Positions 7,777 to 23,635 of a stretch of 64,000 nt of DNA are shown here, in pieces; positions within the stretch are counted from its first letter, which is position 1; each line of letters starts with the position of its first letter. The translations under genes and the position numbers were made by a program. The notes under the pieces were generated by a model. The model searched no databases. It worked only from the letters and a program-made list of their open reading frames with translations, and was not told where the DNA came from. The stretch covers positions 40,961-104,960 of the forward strand of contig CAZWAY010000008.1 in NCBI GenBank assembly GCA_964631945.1. Direction: 5' to 3'. The DNA is from JABFRZ01 sp964631945. GTDB taxonomy: Bacteria; Planctomycetota; UBA1135; GCA-002686595.

Positions 7777-9769
7777 GCCGGACACGGTCACGCGGGCCGA
7801 CGGCATCGGCGCGCTCGTCGCCGCAGCCCTCGGGCTGACGGCGCTGGAGATGGTCTACGCCTGGGCCGAGCGCTGGAACCATGCGCCGGCGTACTTCGCG
7901 CTCTCGGCTGGTCTCACGCTGGCCCTGGCGCTGGGGCTCGGCCTGCTCGCGCTCCTGTTGCGGCTCTCGGCCAGGAGCGCGCTGGTGCTGTGGCTCGGAG
8001 CGTGCAGCGCCCTGGTCTCGGGCTGGCCGGATGGCGTGGCGGCGCTCCTGGTGTCCGCGCTCGTCGTGCGCCTCGGTCCGGTCCGTCGCGCGCGACCCGT
8101 CGTGTGCGGGACCTGCGCCGCCCTGGCGCTGGCCTGCGCGCTCCTGAAGAGTCCGCAGTTCGCCGAGCACCTCGGGCACCATCACGACCCCCTGTTCGAG
8201 TCGATCGGGGCCACGCTGCTCGTGGGGCTGGTGCTGGCCGGCCTGCCGTTCGCCCTGGCCTGGCTGCCGGCGCGGACTCCGGCGACGGCGCGCGTGGCGC
8301 TCCTGCTCGGCCTCGGCGTGGTCTGCGCCCTGCGTCCGCGGCTGGAGCGCGGCGCCGGCGAGCACCGCCAGCCGCCGCCCGGCTACGCGCGCTCGGCGCC
8401 GCGCGTGCCGGGCGCCGAGCGACCCGACGTGTTCGTGCTCGTGCTCGACACGGTGCGCGCCGACCATCTCTCGCCCTATGGCTACGGGCGCGAGACCACG
8501 CCCGAGCTCGCGCGTCTGCTGGCGGCGCGCGCCAACGCGGTGGTATACCCCCACGCCTACGCCAACGGCACCTGGACCGTGCCCTCGCACGGCTCGCTGT
8601 TCACCGGACAGCTCCCGAGCGCGCACGGCGCGCACTTCGCGCTCCAGGGCAACGTGCGCACCTCCTTCGGCCTCGCTCCGGCGCTGCCCACCCTGGCCGA
8701 GCGCCTGCAGGCCGGTGGCTACGCGACCCTGGCCGGCTACGCCAACCACTGGCTGCGCAGCGTGCAGGGGATGGAACGCGGCTTCGACCGCTACCTGCGC
8801 GCGCCCGATCACGACGAGCTGCCCTTCGTCGGCGAGGCCCTGCGCCAGCGCTTGCTGCCCGGCGTGCTGTGGGAGGCCGCCAAGGGGTGCGCGCGCGCGG
8901 GCGAGGTCAACGCCACGCTGTTGTCCCTGGTCGAGCCCTGGGCGGCGGGGCCGAACCCGCTGTTCGTGTTCGCCAACTACGTCGATGCCCACGGGCCCTA
9001 CGCGCCACCCGCGCCCTTCCGCGGACGCTTCGCGCCCAGCACCGTCGAGGAGCGCTCCGAGCATCTCGCGCTGGAGCAGTCACCCGAGCGGCACCGCCAG
9101 CTCATGGCGCGCTACGACGAGGAGATCGCCTACCTCGATCACGAGCTCGGCCAGCTCTTCCGTGCCCTGGACGAGCTCGGCCGCCTGCGCCGTGCGTGGG
9201 TCTTCGTCACCGCCGATCACGGCGAGGCCTTCGGCGAGCACGGCGTCTTCGAGCACGGCACGACCGTGTACGACGAGGTCACGCACGTGCCGCTGATCGT
9301 CTTCCCGCCCGAGGGCGTGGTGCTCGCGGGCACCAACGATCCCGTCAGTCTGGTGGACGTGGCCGCGACCGTGGCCGCCATCGGCGGGGTCGAACTGGGT
9401 GGGCCCGGACGCGACCTGCGCGCGCTCACGGGCAGCGGGCTCGCCGCCACGGCGCTCGAGTTCTACGGCGACCCGGTCAAGGCCGACAAGCTCGGAGCGC
9501 TGGCCAAGCGCCCGGCGCGCGCCGTGCTGATCGGCAAGCACAAGCTGGTCAAGTACTCGGACGCCCTCGAGCTCTACGACATCGAAGCCGATCCCGGCGA
9601 GCACGTCGATCTCTCCAAGGCCTTGCCCAACCTGGTCGAGTACATGCAGGCGTTCTTGCCCGAGTTCCGCGACCCGACCTTCGCCTCGGACCACGAGGGG
9701 CCGGGGAACGACGCGCTCGAGGCCCTGAAGGGGCTGGGCTACGTCGGCGGGGTCGAGGGCGGGCCCTAG
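7763..9769 (+). CDS. Membrane-anchored sulfatase-fold (alkaline phosphatase superfamily) protein
   Basis: This 668-residue protein has about six hydrophobic segments in the first 200 residues, followed by an extracytoplasmic sulfatase/phosphatase-superfamily domain. Metal-site motifs are visible: DVFVLVLDTVRADHLSPYG near 216-235 and TADHGEAFGEHG in the second half. At the sulfatase nucleophile position the sequence is TVPSHGSLFTG. A Thr therefore stands where formylglycine sulfatases have Cys or Ser in C/S-x-P-S-R, and a His where they have Arg. This suggests a phospho- or sulfo-transfer chemistry like LtaS/EptA-type enzymes rather than a classical sulfatase, but that is an inference. The start is GTG 7763, behind GGGAG. 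Its stop codon overlaps the stop of the convergent next gene. Confidence 0.82.
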   Translation: MKSPEPDTVTRADGIGALVAAALGLTALEMVYAWAERWNHAPAYFALSAGLTLALALGLGLLALLLRLSARSALVLWLGACSALVSGWPDGVAALLVSALVVRLGPVRRARPVVCGTCAALALACALLKSPQFAEHLGHHHDPLFESIGATLLVGLVLAGLPFALAWLPARTPATARVALLLGLGVVCALRPRLERGAGEHRQPPPGYARSAPRVPGAERPDVFVLVLDTVRADHLSPYGYGRETTPELARLLAARANAVVYPHAYANGTWTVPSHGSLFTGQLPSAHGAHFALQGNVRTSFGLAPALPTLAERLQAGGYATLAGYANHWLRSVQGMERGFDRYLRAPDHDELPFVGEALRQRLLPGVLWEAAKGCARAGEVNATLLSLVEPWAAGPNPLFVFANYVDAHGPYAPPAPFRGRFAPSTVEERSEHLALEQSPERHRQLMARYDEEIAYLDHELGQLFRALDELGRLRRAWVFVTADHGEAFGEHGVFEHGTTVYDEVTHVPLIVFPPEGVVLAGTNDPVSLVDVAATVAAIGGVELGGPGRDLRALTGSGLAATALEFYGDPVKADKLGALAKRPARAVLIGKHKLVKYSDALELYDIEADPGEHVDLSKALPNLVEYMQAFLPEFRDPTFASDHEGPGNDALEALKGLGYVGGVEGGP

Positions 9770-10881
9770 GCCTTCGCCAGCGGCTGCACGGACCGGCGCG
9801 CGCTCCTCGGCGTGTGCAGGAGGTAGTCGGCGATGCGCTCGCCGACCTTGCCGTCCGTCGGGCCGACCAGGGCCTCGACCGCCCGCCGGCGCGCAGCGCG
9901 ATAGCGTCCCGGGTCGGCCAGCTCCTCGTCCACGATGCGACGCAGGTCACGGTAGCGCGGCGCGTGCGCCGCCAGGCCGCGGTGCACGGCCATCCCGCCG
10001 TCCAGGCGCCGCTTGAGGCGGTAGGCCAGCGGACCGCGCCGCGTCCAGTGCACCCACAGGAAGTCGCACCACACGATCGGGCGATCCTGCACGGCGAACT
10101 CGAACAGCACGCTGGATTCGTCGCTGATCAGCAGGTCGGCCGCGGTCATGTAGGGCAGCGGATCGTATTCGTCGAACGCGGCCACGTGCACGTTGGGAGC
10201 GCGCGACCACAGTTCCATCAGGCGTCGATGGCTCTTCCTCTTGCCTCCGAAGAAGGAGAGCGAGTGCGGTTTGACGAGCACGTTGCAGTCCGCGAAGTCG
10301 GCCGGGAAGTCGTCGGCCATCTTCGGGAACGAGCTCGGCATGTGCGTGGGCGCGTACAGGATCGTGCGCTTGCCCGGGTCGAGCCCGAGCGCCGCCAGGT
10401 CGAGGCGGGGACGCTCGTCCTCGGGATAGGAGAAGGGGTCGACCTTGGCGTAGCCGACCGCGGCCAGGCGCGCGTCCGGATACATCGCGCGCAGGCGCGC
10501 CTCGTAGTAGGGACCCTCGACGAAGCGTACGTCCATCTGCATCAGCGTCGGGCTGTAGACGTCGGTCTTGGTGCCGATCCCGTGGTAGAGCTGCGCGCTG
10601 CGCGTCTCGGGCGCGAGCTGGTCCAGGAAGCCGTAGCCGTTGCCGAACACGATCCAGTCGGGTGGCTCGCCGCGGAACCAGGCCAGCCCGTCCTCCTTGC
10701 GCTCGAACCAGCGCACGGGAAGGCCTGCGCGCTCGACGGCCTTCTGGATGGCCGCGAGCTGTGTCGGCCGGTTGTGGTAGCAAGCGAAGGTGCACTCGAC
10801 GCCGCGCCGGCGTAGCACGCGCCAGACCGGCAGGTACTGCGTGAGGAAGTAGAGCTCGCGCGTGTCGAAGACGACCTTCAT
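9766..10881 (-). CDS. CDP-glycerol/TagB-TagF-like glycerophosphotransferase
   Basis: This 371-residue GT-B-like transferase resembles CDP-glycerol:poly(glycerophosphate) transferases (TagB/TagF family), which build teichoic-acid-like phosphopolymers at the inner membrane. Supporting stretches include LYHGIGTKTDVYS, TILYAPTHMPSSFPK, VLVKPHSLSFF and ADLLISDESSVLFEFAV. The ISDxSS segment is a hallmark of the C-terminal half of the family. No membrane segment is evident. The gene runs opposite to the upstream polysaccharide operon, and the two stop codons share the palindrome CTAG. It diverges from the nucleotidyltransferase at 10969, with only 87 bp between starts. A plausible role is to attach a phospho-alditol or phospho-amine to the surface polymer. 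Confidence 0.82.
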   Translation of the reverse strand: MKVVFDTRELYFLTQYLPVWRVLRRRGVECTFACYHNRPTQLAAIQKAVERAGLPVRWFERKEDGLAWFRGEPPDWIVFGNGYGFLDQLAPETRSAQLYHGIGTKTDVYSPTLMQMDVRFVEGPYYEARLRAMYPDARLAAVGYAKVDPFSYPEDERPRLDLAALGLDPGKRTILYAPTHMPSSFPKMADDFPADFADCNVLVKPHSLSFFGGKRKSHRRLMELWSRAPNVHVAAFDEYDPLPYMTAADLLISDESSVLFEFAVQDRPIVWCDFLWVHWTRRGPLAYRLKRRLDGGMAVHRGLAAHAPRYRDLRRIVDEELADPGRYRAARRRAVEALVGPTDGKVGERIADYLLHTPRSARRSVQPLAKA

Positions 10882-10968
10882 TCGGCGCGTCCGCGGCTGG
10901 CGGACGCTGGCAGGGGCGGGGGCGGCAGAATACCCTCTCCTCGCGCCGGATCCAGCGACGCGAACACG

Positions 10969-11724
10969 ATGGCACGAGTGCGACAGGCCCTGATCCTCGG
11001 CGCGGGCATGGGCGTCCGGCTGCGCGAGATCGGGGCGCACACGCCCAAGGGTTTCCTGCGGCTGGGCACGCGCCCGATCGTCGAGGAGTCCGTCGAACGC
11101 CTGCGCGCCGAGGGCATCGAGCGCATCGTGATCGCCACCGGCCACCACGCCGAGTTCTACGAGGAGCTGCGGCGCGCGCACCCGGCACTCGTCACCACCG
11201 TGCACAACCCGCGCTTCGCCGACAGCGGCAGCCTGTACTCGCTGTGGTGCGCACGCCAAGAACTCGTCCAGGACTTCCTGCTGCTCGAGTCCGACCTGAT
11301 CTTCGAGCGCCGCGCGCTGCGCGAACTGCTCGCGCACCCGCGCCCCGACGTGTTGCTGGTCTCCGAGCCCACCGGCGCGCGTGACGAGGTCTGGGTCGAG
11401 GCGCGCGCCGGCCACCTGCACGACATGTCGAAGGACAAGAGCCGGCTCGGTCCCGAGCTCGCGGGCGAGCTCGTGGGCATCACCAAGGTGTCGCCGCCGT
11501 TCCTGGCCGAGATGCTGGCGGTGGGGGAGCGGCTCTTCCGCGAGACGCTGAAGGTCGACTACGAGCTCGAGGGCCTGGTCCAGGCCGCGCGCGTGCGCCC
11601 GCTGACCGTGCACCTCGCGCCCGCCCTCGTGTGGGCCGAGATCGACGACCTGCAGCACCTCGCGCGCGCTCGCGAGCGCATCTATCCAGAGCTCGTGCGG
11701 CGCGACGCGCTGGTGCCGCGCTGA
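10969..11724 (+). CDS. Sugar-phosphate/phosphocholine-type nucleotidyltransferase
   Basis: This 251-residue Rossmann-like nucleotidyltransferase begins ALILGAGMGVRLREIG, the loop that binds the NTP phosphates. It continues TPKGFLRLGTRPIVEESVERL. The later sequence HNPRFADSGSLYSLWCAR and a LESDLIFE metal site resemble LicC/PntC-type cytidylyltransferases, which activate phosphocholine or 2-aminoethylphosphonate. Other NDP-sugar pyrophosphorylases remain possible. Its start is 87 bp from that of the divergent glycerophosphotransferase-like gene, so this enzyme may make the CDP-activated substrate that the neighbour transfers. The ATG at 10969 is the only sensible start for the conserved loop. 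Confidence 0.82.
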   Translation: MARVRQALILGAGMGVRLREIGAHTPKGFLRLGTRPIVEESVERLRAEGIERIVIATGHHAEFYEELRRAHPALVTTVHNPRFADSGSLYSLWCARQELVQDFLLLESDLIFERRALRELLAHPRPDVLLVSEPTGARDEVWVEARAGHLHDMSKDKSRLGPELAGELVGITKVSPPFLAEMLAVGERLFRETLKVDYELEGLVQAARVRPLTVHLAPALVWAEIDDLQHLARARERIYPELVRRDALVPR

Positions 11725-11853
11725 GCGTGAGCTGCGGCCGCGTGCCTGCGGGGGCGAGCTGCGGCACCGGAGGGTGGAATCGGGTTCCGGCCCACGGCTT
11801 GCCAAGGTTCGTTCGTCCTGCGCCGTTGTGGTGCAGCCACGAAGGAGCCCAGC

Positions 11854-14202
11854 ATGCCGCGCGTATTCTCGAACCTCGTCCTCCTCGCCGTCCTGTTCGC
11901 GTCCGACGTCCGCGCCCAGGGACGTTTCCTCCAGCCCCCCGTGCGCATGACGCAGATGACCGTGCAGGTCACGGTCGTCGATGGCGTGGCCTCCACCACC
12001 CTGAAGCAGACCTGGCGGAACGACGGCGCAGCCGAGGCCGAGGCCACCTGGATCCTGCCGCTGCCGCCGGGCGTGGTCGCGGACGGGTTCACCCTGACCA
12101 TCGGCGGGGTGCCGGTCGCGGGCGAGGTGCTGAACTCGGACACGGCGCGCGGGGTCTACGAGGGCATCGTGCGTAGCCGGCGCGACCCGGGCCTGCTCGA
12201 GTACTTCGGGCGCGGGTGTCTGCGTGCGCGCGTCTTCCCGATCCCGCCGCGCGGCGAGACCTCGGTCACGGTCGGCTTCCGACAGGTGCTGCCCGAGAGC
12301 CTCGGCCTGCGGCGCTGGAGCTTTGCCTTCGGCGCGGCCGGGGCCGAGGGCCTCGCGCCCGAGCGGCTGGTGCTCGACCTCGTCGTCCGCTCGCGCAAGG
12401 CGATCAAGAACGCCTTCGCGCCGCTGGCCGCGATCCAGGTGCGGAAGGACGATCACGAGGTGCGCGCCTCGTTCGAAGGCTCGTCCGCAGGTCTCCCCGA
12501 GCACGAGCTCGCCGTCTACTACGGCCTGTCGGAGGCGGAGTTCGGGCTCGACCTGCTCACGCACCGCGCGGCGGCCGAGCCCGAGGGCACGTTCCTGATG
12601 CTGATCTCGCCCAAGCGCGAGTGGCAGACGAGCGAGATCCTGCGGAAGTCGATCGTGTTCGTGCTCGACACCTCGGGCTCGATGGAGGGCAAGAAGATCG
12701 AGCAGGCCAAGGCGGCGCTACGCCTGTTCCTGCTGTCGCTGGCACCCGACGACCGCTTCGACGTGGTGACCTTCGCCACCGAGGCCCAGCCCTTCTTCGG
12801 TGAGCGCGTGCCCGCCACGGCCGACAAGATCGCCGAGGCCTTGGCGCGCGTCGAGCGCCTCTCCGCGGCCGGCGGCACGAACATCGACGGCGCCCTGGCG
12901 GCGGCCCTGCGCGGTCCGAGCGAGGAGGGGCGCGTCCCGATCGTGGTCTTCCTGACCGACGGCGAGCCCACCGTGGGCGTCACCGATCCCAGCGCCATCC
13001 TGGCGGCGGTGCGCACGGGCAACGCGGCCCGGGCCCGCATGTTCGTGCTCGGCGTCGGCGCCAAGCTGGACACGCGCCTGCTCGACACGCTCGCGAGCGA
13101 GAACGGCGGCGCGCGCGACTACGTGCGCGAGGAGGAACGCATCGACGACAAGACGCGCGCGCTGTTCGCCAAGCTCTCGCACCCGGTGATGACCGACCTC
13201 GTGCTGGCGATCGATGGGCTGCAGCCGACGCAGCTCGTCCCGGCCAAGCTGCCCGACCTCTTCGCGGGCGATCGACTCGAGCTCTTCGGGCGCTACGCGG
13301 GCGAAGGCGCGCACGCCATCCGCCTCGCGGGCGTGGTGGGCGGCGTGCGCCGCGAGTTCGTCTACGAGGGCAGCTTCGCGCGCGAGACGCCGGCCGAGTC
13401 CGCCTTTCTCGCGCCGCTGTGGGCCGAACGGCGCGTGGGCCTGTTGCTCGACGCGATCCGCTTGAACGGCACGGATCCCGAACTGGTGGGCGAGGTCGAA
13501 CGCCTGGGGCGCGAGTACCGCATCGTCACGCCCTACACCTCGCACCTCGTGCTGGAGCCGGGGCTGCGCGTGTCGGCGAGCGGACCCGGCGCCGGCGCCA
13601 GGACATCGGAGGCGAGTCCGGCCACTCTTTCCAGCGCTCCGAGCTCTCCCGGCGCGGGAAGCAGCGACTCGTCCTCGGACGGGTTCTTCCTGGGTCGTGC
13701 GGCCCGGACGAAGACCCCCGAGCTGCGCGCGCTGGCCGAGGAGCTCAGTCGCGCCGGCGTCCTGCCGGCGGGCGAGCCGGAGGCGAAGCTCGTCGCACTC
13801 GCGCAGCAGGTCGCTAGCGAGCTGCAGAGCTCCGAGTCGCGCTGGAACGAGCTCGGCCGCCAGCCCTCGGGGCAGCAGGCCGTGGACGACAGCCAGTACC
13901 TGTCCGCGCTGATGGCGCGCGGGCGTGCGCCCGGAGGCTCCTTGCTGGAGCTCTTCACGCGCCGCGTCCAGGGCAAGACCTTCGTGCTGCGCGGCGGGAT
14001 CTGGATCGATCAGGCGCTCGGCCAGGACCCGCGCGCCGAGCGCACCGTGATCGAAGCCTACTCCAGCGAGTACTTCGCGCTGCTCGCGGCCCGGCCCACC
14101 CTGGCGCCATACCTGTCCCTCAGCGCACGCCTGATCGTGCAGCACGGCCAGGAGGTGTTCGAGATCGTTCCGCCGCGCGCGGCCTCCGAACCCGTGCGCT
14201 GA
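11854..14202 (+). CDS. Secreted VIT and von Willebrand factor A domain protein
   Basis: This 782-residue protein has a signal peptide (about 1-21, ending ASDVRAQ). A VIT (vault/inter-alpha-trypsin) domain covers roughly 27-150, with ATWILPLPPG and the Y-E-x-I segment VYEGIV. A vWA domain covers roughly 265-430, and its MIDAS metal site DTSGS (272-276) is intact, with further Asp in FLTDGEP. A Ser/Gly-rich linker near 590-615 precedes an alpha-helical C-terminal domain. Such proteins mediate metal-dependent protein binding outside the cytoplasm in many Planctomycetota and Proteobacteria. The partner is unknown. It is separated from the nucleotidyltransferase by 129 bp and converges, with a 9-bp gap, on the lectin gene. 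Confidence 0.88.
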   Translation: MPRVFSNLVLLAVLFASDVRAQGRFLQPPVRMTQMTVQVTVVDGVASTTLKQTWRNDGAAEAEATWILPLPPGVVADGFTLTIGGVPVAGEVLNSDTARGVYEGIVRSRRDPGLLEYFGRGCLRARVFPIPPRGETSVTVGFRQVLPESLGLRRWSFAFGAAGAEGLAPERLVLDLVVRSRKAIKNAFAPLAAIQVRKDDHEVRASFEGSSAGLPEHELAVYYGLSEAEFGLDLLTHRAAAEPEGTFLMLISPKREWQTSEILRKSIVFVLDTSGSMEGKKIEQAKAALRLFLLSLAPDDRFDVVTFATEAQPFFGERVPATADKIAEALARVERLSAAGGTNIDGALAAALRGPSEEGRVPIVVFLTDGEPTVGVTDPSAILAAVRTGNAARARMFVLGVGAKLDTRLLDTLASENGGARDYVREEERIDDKTRALFAKLSHPVMTDLVLAIDGLQPTQLVPAKLPDLFAGDRLELFGRYAGEGAHAIRLAGVVGGVRREFVYEGSFARETPAESAFLAPLWAERRVGLLLDAIRLNGTDPELVGEVERLGREYRIVTPYTSHLVLEPGLRVSASGPGAGARTSEASPATLSSAPSSPGAGSSDSSSDGFFLGRAARTKTPELRALAEELSRAGVLPAGEPEAKLVALAQQVASELQSSESRWNELGRQPSGQQAVDDSQYLSALMARGRAPGGSLLELFTRRVQGKTFVLRGGIWIDQALGQDPRAERTVIEAYSSEYFALLAARPTLAPYLSLSARLIVQHGQEVFEIVPPRAASEPVR

Positions 14203-14211
14203 GGTCCGGCG

Positions 14212-16065
14212 CTACTCGCGCTCCAGCACCAGGCTGAGCTCGTCGGCCACCGTCAGCTCCACGCCCGAGGGCCCCTCGGCCTGGAGGATCACGCGCGCCG
14301 CGCGCGCGCGCCTCGGGACGCGTCCGGAGCTCTCGAGCTCGATCAGGCCCGCGCGCGGAACGCCCTTCTCGGCGCCGAGGCTGTCACGCCGTTCGCTCGC
14401 CCCCACCGGGCCGAGCTGCTCGCGCTCCAGCGCCTTGCCCTGTTCGTTCAGGAACTCCAGCGCGCACAGGATCGAGGCCGCCGACTTGCGCCGCGTGCCG
14501 AGCCAGGCGCCGAAGCGATAGCGCACGTTGCCGCGCTCGAGGTCGGGCGCGAGCGCGCGCAGATCGACCGTCTGCTCCATGCGCGCCAACCCCGGCCCGG
14601 CGCCCTGGAACAGACTCTGCCCGCCCTCCGGCGGGCCGGGTTCGGCGGGGTCGCGGCGCGCCAGCCGGAACGGCGCGAGCTGGCGCCAGCCGGTGAGCTG
14701 CGGGAACGGGCCGGAGTTCCAGCCGAACTGCGCCTCGCCGCCGCCGTTCACGAGCAGGTTCGCGCCGTAGCTCGGGGGCGCGTCGAGCGCCAGCACGCGC
14801 CCGTCCAGCTGCCAGCTCGGGCGCGGCGCCAGCCCGAGGTGCGCCAGCGCGCTCGGCACCAGATCGGCCAGCGACACCTCGCTCAGGATCTCGCCCGGCG
14901 GCGCCGAGGGCGCCTGCAGGCACAGGGGCACCGCGGTGCGCACCCGCCACTCGCCGTCCTTGGTCTTCTTGTCGGGCACGGGCGCGAGCCCGGTCACGGC
15001 CAGCCACCACTTCTCGCGGGTGAAGCCGGGACGCGCGCGCAGGCTGGCCAGCACGGCTCCGAACTCGGCATCGATCGCGGCGAGCTCCTTCGTGCGGCTG
15101 GCCACGCTCGCCTCCTCCGCCCCGGGAACGCCCAGATGGGTCCAGGTCGCCACCAGGCACAGCGGCGTCGCGCGCGCCAGGACATCGGCCAGCGCGAGCT
15201 GCGTCCCGCCCTTGCGGGGGCTGGCGTCGGACGCGCGCACGTCGACGCGCCCGTCCAGGAGGATGCCGGCGAGCGCGGGGTCGTCGAACAGCGCGGCCGT
15301 GGTGACGTCCGGACGCGCGCGCTCGAGCCGGGCGAGGAAGCTCTCGTTGGCGTTGCGGGCCGCGCCCGTCGGGTTCGCGCTGGACAAGCGGCTCCGATCG
15401 GAGCCCACGCCCCACAGCAGCAGGCCGAGCCCGGCCAGCGGATCGGCGCTTCCGTCCGCGCCCGCGTCGAAGCTCCAGGCCGAGGCCCGCCAGAACGCGT
15501 TCAGGTTCGCAAGGCGCGGGTTCTGCAGGTCCTTCGCGCTCAGGCCCTGGATCGCGCACAAGAGGACGCCGCGCTCCGTCGCCCGGGCGGGCGGCGCCAG
15601 CGCGCCGGGGGGGGCCGTGACGCCCGCCGGGAGCTCGATCAGCGCCCGGAAGCGCTGCGTCTCCGCGTCGCCGCTCGCGTCGACCCACGCACCGGGCTCG
15701 CCCCAGTTGAGCAGCGTGAACGGCTCGCGCGCGCCGCCATCCGGCTCGGCCGGCGCCCAGTGCGTGAACGCGAGGGCTTCACCCGTGGCCCAGCGCTCGC
15801 GCGGGAACTCGAGCCCGATCCAGTAGGACTCGGAGGCGCCGAAGTTCTCGAGCAGGAAGGTCTCCTCGGCCTGCGAACCGATCGCGGCCAACGTGCCCCC
15901 CAGCGCTTGCGCGACGGCCTCGGCCTCGTAGACCGTCAGCAGTTCGTCGGTGCGCAGGTAGGTGTGGCCGCTCTCGGGCTCGAGCGCGCGCTCGGCGACC
16001 TGGGCCGAGACAGGGAGCGCGCCGGAGGACGCCAGGGCGAGGACGGCGAGGAGGGAGGCGCGCAC
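14212..16065 (-). CDS. Secreted C-type lectin protein with degenerate phosphatase-like domain
   Basis: This protein has about 617 residues if translated from the GTG at 16065, which directly precedes a clear signal peptide (SLLAVLALASSGALPVSAQ). A C-type-lectin-like domain spans about 33-145: SYWIGLEFP, W-x-x-GEALAFTHWAP and LLNWGEPGAW. Residues 165-430 follow the layout of the type-I phosphodiesterase/alkaline-phosphatase fold. However, the expected metal-binding Asp of GIDGL is Gln in AIQGLS, and the second DHG site is missing. A beta-rich C-terminal module starts at NLLVNGGGEAQFGW, reminiscent of a carbohydrate-binding jelly roll. It is probably a non-catalytic, sugar-binding surface or periplasmic protein. 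It lies 31 bp downstream of the large NRPS gene on the same strand, perhaps by read-through rather than function. Confidence 0.75.
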   Translation of the reverse strand: MRASLLAVLALASSGALPVSAQVAERALEPESGHTYLRTDELLTVYEAEAVAQALGGTLAAIGSQAEETFLLENFGASESYWIGLEFPRERWATGEALAFTHWAPAEPDGGAREPFTLLNWGEPGAWVDASGDAETQRFRALIELPAGVTAPPGALAPPARATERGVLLCAIQGLSAKDLQNPRLANLNAFWRASAWSFDAGADGSADPLAGLGLLLWGVGSDRSRLSSANPTGAARNANESFLARLERARPDVTTAALFDDPALAGILLDGRVDVRASDASPRKGGTQLALADVLARATPLCLVATWTHLGVPGAEEASVASRTKELAAIDAEFGAVLASLRARPGFTREKWWLAVTGLAPVPDKKTKDGEWRVRTAVPLCLQAPSAPPGEILSEVSLADLVPSALAHLGLAPRPSWQLDGRVLALDAPPSYGANLLVNGGGEAQFGWNSGPFPQLTGWRQLAPFRLARRDPAEPGPPEGGQSLFQGAGPGLARMEQTVDLRALAPDLERGNVRYRFGAWLGTRRKSAASILCALEFLNEQGKALEREQLGPVGASERRDSLGAEKGVPRAGLIELESSGRVPRRARAARVILQAEGPSGVELTVADELSLVLERE

Positions 16066-16096
16066 GGGCGCGCCCAATCTACCGCGCCAGCCCGGG

Positions 16097-23473
<7,377 letters not shown>

Positions 23474-23635
23474 GCGGGGAGCGGGCCCCGCGGCGGTGCG
23501 CAGGGCTCGGGATGTCGAAGAAGATCGACACCCGGAGCGCTTTTCCTGAGCGCCCCGCGAGGGATCGAGCCTTCCGGACCGAGCTCGGCGGGGAACGCCC
23601 GCACCCGCGTCCGGCGCCGCTGCCGGGCGTGCGGC

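Noticed and set aside
9766..12564. 932-codon minus-strand frame running through the nucleotidyltransferase gene
   Set aside because: Only its 3' part (from the ATG at 10881) shows family motifs. The remainder is antisense to two clear + strand genes.
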